This document shows positions 50,615 through 58,646 of a stretch of DNA of 64,000 bases, piece after piece. The translations under genes were made by a program, and so were the position numbers. Source of the stretch: Streptomyces kanamyceticus (GTDB lineage: Bacteria; Actinomycetota; Actinomycetes; Streptomycetales; Streptomycetaceae); contig NZ_CP023699.1 in the NCBI RefSeq assembly GCF_008704495.1, forward strand, positions 9,920,001 to 9,984,000. Direction: 5' to 3'. The first letter of the stretch is position 1; the number at the start of each line of letters is the position of its first letter. A model generated the notes under the pieces. It saw nothing but the letters and a program-made list of their open reading frames with translations, was not told where the DNA came from and ran no database searches.

Positions 50615-51458
50615 AGCGCCCGGCCTGGCGGGCGACTCCGTCCCGTCGGCTTCCGTGCTTGCCGCCTTCGGCGTGGCGGGCACACCTGTTCCCCTGGAGG
50701 GAGGGCAGGGCCGCAGTGTCCGTGTCGGCGGGTTCGTGTTCAAGCCCGGGTCCGACGAGCAGGAGGACGCGGTCGAGTGGGAGACCTCCCTGTTCGAGGA
50801 ACTCGCGTCGAACGGTGGCTTCCGCGTCCCGATGCCGCTCCGCGCCGTTGACGGGCGCGCCGTCGTGGAGGGCTGGACCGCCCATGAGTTCCTGGCGGGC
50901 GAGCCCGGACCTCATGGGCGCTGGTCAGGCGTGCTCGACGCGGGCCGCGCCTTCCACGCCGCCCTGCGGCACGTGCCCCGACCTGCCTTCCTCGACCGGC
51001 GCACGCATCCTTGGGCGGTGGGCGACCGGGCCGCGTGGGACGAGCGGGAGGTCCACGTCATCGATGACCTCGTCGAGCCCTATGGGACCCTGCGGGAGCT
51101 GAGGCGCCCGGTGCGAGAAGGGACTCCTCAGCTCATTCACGGGGACCTGACCGGCAACGTGCTGTTCGCGGCGGGCGAGGCCCCCGCCGTGATCGACTTC
51201 TCGCCGTACTGGCGGCCTGCGGCGTTCGCCGAGGCCGTCGTCGTGGTGGACGGGCTGCTCTGGTTCGACCTGCCGCCCCAACTGGTGACGAGCGGCGTCG
51301 AAGCGCCTGACTGGCAGCAGCTGCTGATTCGCGCGCTGATCTTCAGGCTGGTGGCCCAGAGCGAGAACGCGGGGCCGTCGGGAAGGGCCCCGGCCGGCGA
51401 GCGGGAGCGCTATGTGAGGGCGACCGAGGCAGTGGTGACCGGGCGGATTCCCCACTGA
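50595..51458 (+). CDS. Aminoglycoside-phosphotransferase-fold protein (TIGR02569-like)
   Basis: The 287-residue protein has the catalytic loop LIHGDLTGNVLF (Asp and Asn) and the metal-binding IDFSPYWRPAAFA of the APH/choline kinase superfamily. The N-terminal lobe has VFKPG in place of a usual Lys strand. The pattern resembles TIGR02569 proteins, whose substrate is unknown. It overlaps the Vgb-like gene, so the two are expressed together. Drug modification is a tempting but unsupported idea. Confidence 0.82.
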   Translation: MGSGMPEAPGLAGDSVPSASVLAAFGVAGTPVPLEGGQGRSVRVGGFVFKPGSDEQEDAVEWETSLFEELASNGGFRVPMPLRAVDGRAVVEGWTAHEFLAGEPGPHGRWSGVLDAGRAFHAALRHVPRPAFLDRRTHPWAVGDRAAWDEREVHVIDDLVEPYGTLRELRRPVREGTPQLIHGDLTGNVLFAAGEAPAVIDFSPYWRPAAFAEAVVVVDGLLWFDLPPQLVTSGVEAPDWQQLLIRALIFRLVAQSENAGPSGRAPAGERERYVRATEAVVTGRIPH

Positions 51459-51483
51459 TCCAGGCGCAGAAGCGCCGGGGCGC

Positions 51484-52332
51484 TCACTTCGGGTCGACGT
51501 CAGTGTGCACCAAGTGGTGATCCGAGTACGGAGAGGGCCGCACACCCTGCTCGACCGGCGCGAAACCTCGCAGGAAGACGTAGTCGAACCTGCTCTGCCA
51601 GTCGGTGGTCGGCTCGCACGCGGCGGTCGAAGTGCCCGTGGAGGAGGGGCGGCAGTCACTGTCGGTATCCGTGGACAGCCGCCACATCCGGGCGAGTTCG
51701 GGTGTGTCCGGCACGGCGTTGAAGTCTCCGAGGACGATCGCACGGTCGTGCCGGGCGACTTCCGCGGCGAGGACACGGGTCTGGCCCTCCCGGACCGCTT
51801 CCTGACTCCGCTGGGCGAGGTGCGTGTTGAAGACCCGCACGGTCCGGCCGCCCACCGTGGTCGTGACCGCCATGTACCCGCGGTCCTCGGACCCGCCGTC
51901 GGGGTACTCGACGTTCACACGATCCGTCATCGGCGCCGCCGAGAGGATCGCCTGGCCGAAGGCGCCCGGACGCCACGGCCAACCCCCGCAGCGGCCCCAG
52001 TTCCGGAGAACCGACCCGTACTCGACGTGGTAGACCAGCCCGTGCAGTTTCTCCAGGTACTCGCGGAGCCTCTCGACATCACGTACGCACGCTTCTTGCA
52101 GGCCGATGACCTGGGGCGCGTACGAGGCGATCTCCGCGGCCCTGCCGACGTTGTCGTCCTCGCAGGGGTTGCAGATGTTCCACGTCATGACCCGGTTCGG
52201 TACGACGTCCCGGACCGCCTCGGCGGGCAGTGCCCTGGCGAAGACGGCACCGCTCGGCGCGCTGGGGCCGATCAGCGCGATACCGGCCACGATCGCGGCG
52301 CCCGCGAACAACCGCGTGCCCCTTTCGAGCAC
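51484..52332 (-). CDS. Secreted endonuclease/exonuclease/phosphatase-family protein
   Basis: The 282-residue protein has an N-terminal hydrophobic signal-like segment (LFAGAAIVAGIALIGPSA). The EEP fold follows: VMTWNICNPCE with the metal-site Asn, VIGLQEAC with Glu, FNTHLAQRSQ, VLGDFNAVPDTPEL, FDYVFLRG and SDHHLVHTDVD with the catalytic His. This may be a secreted DNase, sphingomyelinase or phosphodiesterase. The start is GTG 52332 after TTGAGGAGG. A run of heptamers lies just upstream. Confidence 0.9.
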   Translation of the reverse strand: MLERGTRLFAGAAIVAGIALIGPSAPSGAVFARALPAEAVRDVVPNRVMTWNICNPCEDDNVGRAAEIASYAPQVIGLQEACVRDVERLREYLEKLHGLVYHVEYGSVLRNWGRCGGWPWRPGAFGQAILSAAPMTDRVNVEYPDGGSEDRGYMAVTTTVGGRTVRVFNTHLAQRSQEAVREGQTRVLAAEVARHDRAIVLGDFNAVPDTPELARMWRLSTDTDSDCRPSSTGTSTAACEPTTDWQSRFDYVFLRGFAPVEQGVRPSPYSDHHLVHTDVDPK

Positions 52333-52358
52333 ACCGCCTCCTCAAGGTGGAATACAGC

Positions 52359-52386
52359 TGGCGTCTGGCGTCTGGTATCTGGTGTC
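52359..52386. repeat. Four tandem heptamers upstream of the nuclease gene
   Basis: TGGCGTC occurs twice, then TGGTATC and TGGTGTC, head to tail. They begin 27 bases upstream of the minus-strand nuclease start and could influence its promoter. Confidence 0.75.
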
Positions 52387-52506
52387 TCAAGCATGAGGTT
52401 ATGGGACGTGGTCGACAGAGACACGGGTGGAGTGCGGCAACTGCACCCGACGTAACACCGGGTGCGGAGCAGGGGCGCGTAGCGCGTGGCACGGCGCCGC
52501 CGCGCA

Positions 52507-52571
52507 AGAGAGCAACGCGGGTTCGAATCCCGTCGCCGACTCCTGGTCGGCGTCGTCCAGCGGCCAAGGAC
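52507..52571 (+). other. tRNA-derived relic with permuted half order
   Basis: A complete T-arm (stem GCGGG/CCCGT, loop TTCGAAT) lies at 52517-52533, followed by acceptor strand CGCCGAC at 52534-52540. Five bases later stands its exact complement GTCGGCG (52546-52552). Then come TC and a complete D-arm with stem GTCC/GGAC and loop AGCGGCCAA at 52555-52571, like tRNA-Glu. So the 5' half lies after the 3' half. I could not build an anticodon arm, and no CCA is encoded, so a working tRNA is unlikely. Confidence 0.5.
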
Positions 52572-52610
52572 TCTGACGTCGCCGCTGCCGGTCTCGATCT
52601 CTGAACACCT

Positions 52611-52660
52611 ACGACGCGAGCCGTCCGCCACGGGGGATCCCGGCGGACGGCTCGTGTCGT
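52611..52660. terminator. 19-bp hairpin downstream of the tRNA-like segment
   Basis: Arms of 19 bases starting ACGACGCGAGCCGTCCGCC pair completely, with one G-U, around a 12-base loop. It is among the strongest hairpins in the window and may end a transcript from the tRNA-like segment. Confidence 0.87.
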
Positions 52661-52844
52661 GTCTGGCCCTTCTCACGGATGCCGAGGGCGCGCGCAGGGG
52701 CGTCGATGGCGCAGGCGTCCGTTCCGCCCGGCTGATCAGGTGAAGTGGCGCGGCGCGGACGGAGAAATCCCGGTCAGGCGTACTCCGAGGGCCAGACTGC
52801 GGAGCCGTCCGCCCTTCTTCTGCGTGATGTGAGGTAACCCAGGC

Positions 52845-53663
52845 ATGCGACGTACCTTCCTGGCCGCCCTGACCGTGGCCACCGCGCTGTGTGGCCTGCC
52901 CGCCACACAGACCGCCACCGCCGTACCGAGCAGTCCCCAGCGAGCGTCGGCGGCCCAGGCCGGGCCCGAGGAGCACTGCGGCGGCATCCAGAAGATCTCC
53001 GGCGGAGGCAACAACGCCAACGTCAAACTGTGCGCGAAGGTCGGCCAGGCAGGCCGGTTCATGAACATCGCCACGGGCTCCAACTGCTGGAACGCCCTGC
53101 ACACGTGGAAGTACTGCGACGTCACCGGCCCGTGGAAGATGTTCCACGAGGGCAAGCAGGTCGCCGACGGGCCTCTGAACAGCCCCGTGCCCTACGTAGG
53201 CCCCGGTACCTACGAAGTGGTCGCCGACGTCTCGGTGCACGCCCACGACGACAGCGCCTTCAGCGGAACCCGCCTGCACGACACCATGACGAGCACCTTC
53301 ACCCTGACCTCCGAGCGCAAGGACCCCCCGTACACGGTCGAGGTGACACCGGGGCAGCGCAACCAGCAGGGCGAGACCTCCCTGACGTTCACCGCGACCC
53401 ACCAGGGCAAGACCGAGACCCAGGCCGACCTCATGATCTGGGGCCACGGGATCTCCACGGCCACCCCGGGCTGCAAGACGTACGAAGGGCGCGTGCGTGA
53501 CGAGGCCACCTTCGTCACCTGCGGAATCGGCAAGGGCGAGAAGAAGACGGTCGAGCTAGCCGCCGCCAAGGTGGAACCCGGCAAGTGCCCCGTCACATGG
53601 GAGTTGTCGTGGCTGAACGGGAAGCAGACGTTCGGCATCGAGGGCAACGTCCCCTGCGCCTAG
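52845..53663 (+). CDS. Secreted hypothetical protein
   Basis: The 272-residue protein begins with a signal peptide (RRTFLAALTVATALCGLPAT). The mature part has Cys residues in pairs (EEHCGGIQ, VKLCAKV, NCWNALHTWKYCD), probably disulfide-bonded, and a beta-rich C-terminal half (YTVEVTPGQRNQQGETSLTF). No family is recognised. The ATG has GTGAGGTAACCC upstream. It is monocistronic and is followed by the cobalamin riboswitch. Confidence 0.82.
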   Translation: MRRTFLAALTVATALCGLPATQTATAVPSSPQRASAAQAGPEEHCGGIQKISGGGNNANVKLCAKVGQAGRFMNIATGSNCWNALHTWKYCDVTGPWKMFHEGKQVADGPLNSPVPYVGPGTYEVVADVSVHAHDDSAFSGTRLHDTMTSTFTLTSERKDPPYTVEVTPGQRNQQGETSLTFTATHQGKTETQADLMIWGHGISTATPGCKTYEGRVRDEATFVTCGIGKGEKKTVELAAAKVEPGKCPVTWELSWLNGKQTFGIEGNVPCA

Positions 53664-53739
53664 GGCCATCGGGCTCCCGGGGCAATCCCGTGGCGGACGG
53701 TAGGTGAACGTTAACGGCCCGTTGTGGACTCCATCTTGG

Positions 53740-53920
53740 CCATGGACGCGACAGACGGTACGTTCAGTGGGTTACCGACGACAGTACGAACGGAAGCCGG
53801 TGAGATCCCGGCACGGTCGCGCCACTGTGTGCGCGTGGTTCCTGGACCACGCGTGAGTCAGACCCGTGGCTGTCGTCCTGTGCACCACCGAGACGGGACG
53901 CGAACTCCCCAGGAGGCCAT
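53740..53920 (+). promoter_or_regulatory. Cobalamin (B12) riboswitch
   Basis: The leader of cbtB contains the conserved B12 core GAAGCCGGTGAGATCCCGGC, then GCGCCACTGT, and a GAGTCAGACC B12-box-like end, in the right order. The ribosome binding site of cbtB (CAGGAGG) follows directly, so ligand binding probably blocks translation. Ends are approximate. Confidence 0.93.
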
Positions 53921-53923
53921 GCC

Positions 53924-54145
53924 ATGGCGCAACACGTCGCCCAGCCGACCGCCACCACCCCTGTCGTACCGGCCAAGCTGCCGCTGAAGGACATCGCCCC
54001 CTGGGCCGTCTTCTTCGGCGTACTGATGCTCGTCCTGCTCTACTTCGTCGGCGCCGAACAGGGCGCCACCTCCGTGTTCAGCGGCGCGGAGGTCCACGAG
54101 TGGGTGCACGACGCCCGCCACCTGCTCGGCTTCCCCTGCCACTGA
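53924..54145 (+). CDS. cbtB: CbtB-type cobalt transporter subunit
   Basis: The 73-residue protein has one membrane helix (WAVFFGVLMLVLLYFVG) and a His-rich C-terminus (VHEWVHDARHLLGFPCH), the mark of CbtB proteins that accompany CbtA in B12-regulated cobalt uptake. Placement under a cobalamin riboswitch and 21 bases before cbtA supports this strongly. The His and Cys residues probably bind Co(II). Confidence 0.92.
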   Translation: MAQHVAQPTATTPVVPAKLPLKDIAPWAVFFGVLMLVLLYFVGAEQGATSVFSGAEVHEWVHDARHLLGFPCH

Positions 54146-54166
54146 CCAGAGGAACGCCGCGCGCTC

Positions 54167-54955
54167 ATGAACTCCACAACCGTACGAAATCTCCTCGTCA
54201 GGGGCATGCTCGCCGGGCTGGGGGCCGGCGTGCTCGCCCTGATCGCCGGTTACTTCCTCGGCGAGCCGAACGTCGACAGCGCCATCGGTTTCGAGGAGGC
54301 CCACGCGGGCCATTCCCACGGTGACGAGGTCGAACTCGTCTCCCGGAGCCTGCAGTCCACGGCCGGTCTCGCCACCGGCATCCTCGTCTACGGGGTCGCC
54401 TTCGGCGGCATCGCCGCACTCGCGTACTGCTTCGCCCTGGGCCGCGTCGGCCGCTTCGGCCCGCGCGCCACCGCCCTGCTGCTCTCGGGCTGCGCACTGC
54501 TCGCGGTGTACGTGGTGCCCTTCCTGAAGTATCCGGCCAACCCTCCTGCCGTCGGCAACCCCGACACCATCGGGAAGCGGACCACGCTGTACCTGCTGAT
54601 GATGGTGCTGAGCGTGCTCCTCGCGATCGGCGCGACCATCGTGGGCAAGCATCTCGCAGTCCGGATCGGCACGTGGTACGCCACGGTCGTGGCCGTACTC
54701 GGCTTCGCCGCGGTCATCGGCATCGCGTACGCCTTCCTGCCTGTGATCAACGAGGTGCCCGAGCACTTCCCGGCGGCGCTGCTATGGCGCTTCCGGCTCT
54801 CCGCGCTCGCCGTGCAGATCACGCTGTGGGGCGGATTCGGGCTGCTCTTCGGCGAGTTGGCCGAGCGCTTGCTGCGTCCGCGCGCGGACCCGGCTCTCAG
54901 AGGGATTTCACCGGACGGCCGAGCCGCACGTTCCACCGCCCGGCCCGGCCGCTGA
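54167..54955 (+). CDS. cbtA: CbtA-type cobalt transporter
   Basis: The 262-residue membrane protein has five or six helices (LVRGMLAGLGAGVLALIAGY, LATGILVYGVAFGGIAALAY, YLLMMVLSVLLAIGATIVG). A periplasmic-side loop contains HAGHSHGDE, probably metal-binding, and the motif PFLKYPANPPAVG is typical of CbtA. It imports cobalt for cobalamin synthesis with CbtB. Its 3' end overlaps the convergent phosphatase-like gene by 59 bases. Confidence 0.93.
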   Translation: MNSTTVRNLLVRGMLAGLGAGVLALIAGYFLGEPNVDSAIGFEEAHAGHSHGDEVELVSRSLQSTAGLATGILVYGVAFGGIAALAYCFALGRVGRFGPRATALLLSGCALLAVYVVPFLKYPANPPAVGNPDTIGKRTTLYLLMMVLSVLLAIGATIVGKHLAVRIGTWYATVVAVLGFAAVIGIAYAFLPVINEVPEHFPAALLWRFRLSALAVQITLWGGFGLLFGELAERLLRPRADPALRGISPDGRAARSTARPGR

Positions 54956-55490
54956 GCTCCGTGACCGTCAGCGGCTCCACATCGAGCCGCCAGAACGCGG
55001 CCGGTGGCGCGCCTGTGGCATGAACCACCGCGGCGCGTACGACCTCCGGTTCCACGACGGCGACAACGCGTCCGCCACCGGCCGCCGCGGCATCGAGCCA
55101 GCGCGCCACGCGCGCGCAGAAGCCGACCACCGACTCCCCACCGGTAGGCGCGAATTCCGGTTCGGTGAGCCAGCGCGCCACGGCCGCGGGCTCCGACGCG
55201 GTCACTTCGTCCAGTGACCTGCCGCGCCAGTGGCCCATCTCCATACCGGCGAGCTCCGCCGGCGAGCCACTGGGGGCGAGCCCGAGCGCCCGCGCTGTCT
55301 CCTGGCAGCGTGCGCTGGCGGACGTGACGACAGGGGCGTCCGCGGGCAGCGATCCGGCCGCTGCCCGTGCGTCGGCCCGCCCACGGTCATCGAGCGGTGC
55401 CCCGTCGTCGAACCGGGCCTGACGCAGCGATGCGGTCATGGCGGGCGAGACCAACAGGACGCGGCTGGTCACCAGAGAACTCCTTCTCAC
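54897..55490 (-). CDS. Histidine-phosphatase-fold protein lacking catalytic residues
   Basis: The 197-residue protein matches the phosphoglycerate-mutase-like fold: PLDDRGRADARAAAGSLPAD, VTSASARCQETARALGL and MEMGHWRGRSLDEVTASEP. The N-terminal RHG motif, where the His is phosphorylated, reads LVSPAMTAS, and the late His region reads VVEPEVVRAA. Both catalytic His positions are thus lost. Its position next to cbtBA recalls CobC (alpha-ribazole phosphatase), but it cannot use that mechanism. It may bind a ligand or regulate. Confidence 0.85.
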   Translation of the reverse strand: MRRSSLVTSRVLLVSPAMTASLRQARFDDGAPLDDRGRADARAAAGSLPADAPVVTSASARCQETARALGLAPSGSPAELAGMEMGHWRGRSLDEVTASEPAAVARWLTEPEFAPTGGESVVGFCARVARWLDAAAAGGGRVVAVVEPEVVRAAVVHATGAPPAAFWRLDVEPLTVTELSGRAGRWNVRLGRPVKSL

Positions 55491-55613
55491 GCCGGGGAGT
55501 GGCCACGGATGATCCCTTGATCCTTCGCGCAGCCGTCCGGGGAGTCAAGCGGCCTGGGTTCTGGCCCCTGGCCCTGGCCCGGATCGCTGGCCCGGATTGG
55601 TAGGTTCTCGTCG

Positions 55614-56510
55614 GTGACCTCGATGAAGACGCAGGGAATCGCATCGATGAGCGACGGGGCGCAGGTGCGCTGGACGGCGCTGGGGGACACGACACGGCAG
55701 CCGCCCGTGGTCCTGCTCCACGGCGGTCCCGGCCTGCCGGACTATCTGGGGGACGTCGCCTCCTTGGTCGCGGACCTCGCACCCGTGTACCGCTACGACC
55801 AGCGAGGGACGGGCCGATCCCCGTGGCAAGGACCCCATTCCCTGCCCCGGCACGTCGACGATCTCGCCGAACTGCTCGACGCGTGGGGGGCACCCGAAGC
55901 CGTACTGATCGGACACTCCTACGGCACCGACCTGGCGAGCCGCTTCTGTCTGAAGCACTCCGACCGTGTTGCCGGGATGCTGCTGATGTGCGGTCCGTTC
56001 GTCGGTGACTGGCGCACCGGGGAACGGGCGGAGCGAAGTCGCCGGATGTCCGAGGCCCAGCGGGAACGGCTTCGCGCGCTGGAGGAGGTGCCGCGCCGTA
56101 CGGAGGAGGAAGAAGTCGAACTGCTCACCCTGGCCTGGTTCGCCGACCACGCCGACCCCGAACGCGGCTGGCACTGGGCGGCCCAGGGAGCCCGGCAACG
56201 CCGCCCGGTCAACTGGACGATGAACCGCGAACTCGGCGAGGCAGGACGCGCGGATCCGCTCGACGACCACCTGGCCGCACTGCGCGCGTGCCTGCCCGCG
56301 CGAACGGAACTCCTCGGCGCGTGCCAGGACCCCCGCCCGATCTCGGCACTCGCAACACTCGCGCTGCGCCTCGCGGTTCCGCTGACCCGGATCGAGGGCG
56401 CGGGACACGAACCCTGGCTGGAGCAGCCCGACGCGGTCCGTGCGCATCTGCGGCGATTCGTGCGGGGCGCGCTGGACGCGGCGCACGCGGCGGACTTCGA
56501 CCGGCCGTGA
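55614..56510 (+). CDS. Alpha/beta hydrolase, proline-iminopeptidase-like
   Basis: The 298-residue protein has LLHGGPGLPDYL, the oxyanion and HGGPG motif of the proline iminopeptidase group, YRYDQRGTGRS, nucleophile elbow LIGHSYGTDLA and late His in EGAGHEPWLEQPD. The cap region is rich in Arg and Glu. It probably hydrolyses a peptide-like or ester substrate. The start is GTG 55614 or ATG 55623; no strong site decides. It is divergent from the phosphatase-like gene. Confidence 0.87.
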   Translation: MTSMKTQGIASMSDGAQVRWTALGDTTRQPPVVLLHGGPGLPDYLGDVASLVADLAPVYRYDQRGTGRSPWQGPHSLPRHVDDLAELLDAWGAPEAVLIGHSYGTDLASRFCLKHSDRVAGMLLMCGPFVGDWRTGERAERSRRMSEAQRERLRALEEVPRRTEEEEVELLTLAWFADHADPERGWHWAAQGARQRRPVNWTMNRELGEAGRADPLDDHLAALRACLPARTELLGACQDPRPISALATLALRLAVPLTRIEGAGHEPWLEQPDAVRAHLRRFVRGALDAAHAADFDRP

Positions 56511-56617
56511 TGACACGTCGCTTGTGGCGCGGCAGGCAGGTCGTGGGGCCGTGGTGAGGGGCGCCGCCGCGGGAGCCGCGACGTATTTCCCGCGGCGAGC
56601 CGGGTATATACCTGAAT

Positions 56618-57817
56618 ATGCCATCGGCTCCTGGCGCCCGGCCCTTCCGGTCCCGGTCGAGAAGCACCACGGCGCTCGCATGGGTACCCGTACGAAGGAA
56701 CAAGAGGGGACGGCGGACGCCCGTGACCTCACGTACCGCCTGGCTCTGGCTCACCGCACTCGTCGGCATGGGCATAGCCGTCGGCGACGTCGCCATGGGT
56801 CCGGCCACCAGCCAGATCGGACTGCTGCTCGTCTGCCCGCTGTTGGCCTCCACCCAACACGGCTGGCGGGTGACCGCCGTCGTCTCCGGCGCCGCCACGC
56901 TGCTGGCCGTGGCCGTCAGCACCGTGGAGCACGCGCTGGGCCAGGGTGACACCCAGGTGCGGCTCCTGACCCTGGTCGTCGCCGGTGCGTACGGCACGTG
57001 GTGCGCGCACCGGTCCGCCAGCCTGCAACAGCAGTTGGAGAAGGTCGCGTCGGCGGCCCAGCGGGCCATCATCCAGCCGACCGACTTCTCCATAGGGGGC
57101 CTCGACGTCAGCGCCCGCTACCACTCGGCCGCGGCACAAGCCCACATCGGGGGCGACCTGTACGCCTTCGCCAACACCCCCATGGGCCTGCGGCTGCTCA
57201 TCGGCGACGTACGCGGCAAGGGCCTGCCGCCCGTCCACCTGTCCGCGGCGGCCATCGGCCACTTCCGCGACGCCGCCTACACCCAGCCCGATCTGCTGGC
57301 TGTGGCAGGGGAATTGGAGTCTCGACTCGCGGGCGACCTCGGGGCGGAGGACTTCATCACCGCTGTGATCGCCGAGGTCGATCCCCACCACGTACGCCTG
57401 GTCAACTGCGGTCACCACGCGCCCCTGCACCTGCCCGCGACCGGCGCCCCCGCCCTGCTGGCGCCACCGGGCCCGACCACGCCCATCGGCCTTGCTCCCG
57501 ACCCCACGGTCCAGGAGGTGCCCCTGGCGGCCGGAGACCGACTGCTGTTCTACACCGATGGCTTGGCCGAGGCGCGCGATCGGACCGGCGCCATGCCCGA
57601 CCTCCAGCTCATCGGCCGGTTGTGCACCGGAGCACAGCTGGACGGCGCCCTGGACACCGTCCTGAAGGCGTTGCAACACCACACCCGCCACAGCACCGCG
57701 GGCGACGACATCGCGCTGGTCCTCCTGCAGCCCGCACACGATCACGCCCGCCACGCGCCGCGTCCCCGCCCGCACGCCCCCGATGCGGTCACTCGACGCC
57801 GCGCAGGAACGGGATGA
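56618..57817 (+). CDS. Membrane PP2C (SpoIIE-type) protein phosphatase
   Basis: The 399-residue protein has three or four N-terminal helices (IGLLLVCPLLA, GAATLLAVAVSTVEHAL, LLTLVVAGAYGTW), then a PP2C/SpoIIE domain: HIGGDLYAF with metal Asp, LLIGDVRGKGLPP, LVNCGHHAPLHL, RLLFYTDGLAEARD and GDDIALVLL. It probably dephosphorylates anti-anti-sigma factors. GTG 56723 is an alternative start nearer the first helix. The end overlaps the convergent hydrolase by 29 bases. Confidence 0.9.
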   Translation: MPSAPGARPFRSRSRSTTALAWVPVRRNKRGRRTPVTSRTAWLWLTALVGMGIAVGDVAMGPATSQIGLLLVCPLLASTQHGWRVTAVVSGAATLLAVAVSTVEHALGQGDTQVRLLTLVVAGAYGTWCAHRSASLQQQLEKVASAAQRAIIQPTDFSIGGLDVSARYHSAAAQAHIGGDLYAFANTPMGLRLLIGDVRGKGLPPVHLSAAAIGHFRDAAYTQPDLLAVAGELESRLAGDLGAEDFITAVIAEVDPHHVRLVNCGHHAPLHLPATGAPALLAPPGPTTPIGLAPDPTVQEVPLAAGDRLLFYTDGLAEARDRTGAMPDLQLIGRLCTGAQLDGALDTVLKALQHHTRHSTAGDDIALVLLQPAHDHARHAPRPRPHAPDAVTRRRAGTG

Positions 57818-58646
57818 GCGCATCGATGAAGGGCTCGTTCCGGTCGCCGACCACCATGTGTCCCGCGTCTGCCACGTCGACGTATCGCGCGTGGGGAACC
57901 CTCGCGCAGAACTCCTCGGCGATGTCCTCGCGCACCACGTCGCTGAGCCCGCCACGGACCAGCAGGGTCGGCACGTCGGCGTGTTGAGCGGCGTCCAGGA
58001 GGCGCTCCGCCATGCCGGGCGGGTCCATCCGGTCCGCGAAGCTGTCCAGGAGCCGGGGGTCCCAGTGCCAGACCCAGCGGCCGTCGTGGCGCCGCAGATT
58101 GTTCCGCAGGCCCTCGGGGTCATACGGCCGCGTGCGGTGCGGCACGTATGCGGAGATCGCCGCGGCCGCCTCCTCGACGCTGGCGAAACCCTCAGGGCGG
58201 CGCCGCATGAACGCGACGATCCGGTGAACCCCGCGAGGATCCGGTCGATGGGCGACATCGACGAGCACCAGAGCGCGGATCGCCGCCCTGGGTGCCTCCC
58301 CGGCGGCCAGCAGCGAGCTCAGACCGCCGAGCGAAGCGCCGACGAGCAGCGGCCGGTCGCCGAGTCCGGCGACGAGCGTCCGGACGTCATCGGCGAACAC
58401 GTCGAGGTCGTAGTCACCGTCGGCCGACCACGCGCTGGTGCCGTGCCCGCGCAGATCCGGCGCGATGACCCGCCAGCCCAGCGCGGCCAGTCGAGGGCCT
58501 GTCCGCCCCCAGGAGTGTCGCGTCTGGCCGCCGCCGTGGAGCAGGACGAGGGGAGGCGAGGAGGCATCGCCCCACGTGTCCGCCGTGAGCAGGACCCCGT
58601 CACGGCCCGCGAAGTTCCGGGGCCGTGACGGTGCGTCGGCCGTCAT
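57789..58646 (-). CDS. Alpha/beta hydrolase
   Basis: The 285-residue protein has LVLLHGGGQTRHSWG, VIAPDLRGHGTS, nucleophile motif LLVGASLGGLSSLLA, PTLLVRGGLSDVV with acid Asp and DAGHMVVGD with His. The pattern fits haloperoxidase or epoxide-hydrolase-like members. Its ATG overlaps the TetR gene stop (ATGA), so both are made from one mRNA and the hydrolase is the likely TetR-controlled gene. Confidence 0.9.
   Translation of the reverse strand: MTADAPSRPRNFAGRDGVLLTADTWGDASSPPLVLLHGGGQTRHSWGRTGPRLAALGWRVIAPDLRGHGTSAWSADGDYDLDVFADDVRTLVAGLGDRPLLVGASLGGLSSLLAAGEAPRAAIRALVLVDVAHRPDPRGVHRIVAFMRRRPEGFASVEEAAAAISAYVPHRTRPYDPEGLRNNLRRHDGRWVWHWDPRLLDSFADRMDPPGMAERLLDAAQHADVPTLLVRGGLSDVVREDIAEEFCARVPHARYVDVADAGHMVVGDRNEPFIDALIPFLRGVE

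Larger units (their letters stand above)
52333..52844. other. Gene-free gap of about 510 bases with repeat, tRNA-like relic and terminator
   Basis: The gap holds heptamers at 52359-52386, a tRNA-like segment at 52507-52571 and a 19-bp hairpin at 52611-52660. The rest, up to the secreted-protein start at 52845, shows no further structure. No protein gene is supported. Confidence 0.6.

Noticed and set aside
52466..52543. A conventional tRNA gene ending at the T-arm
   Set aside because: The length fits, but the acceptor stem pairs at no more than five of seven positions and no anticodon stem forms in standard order.
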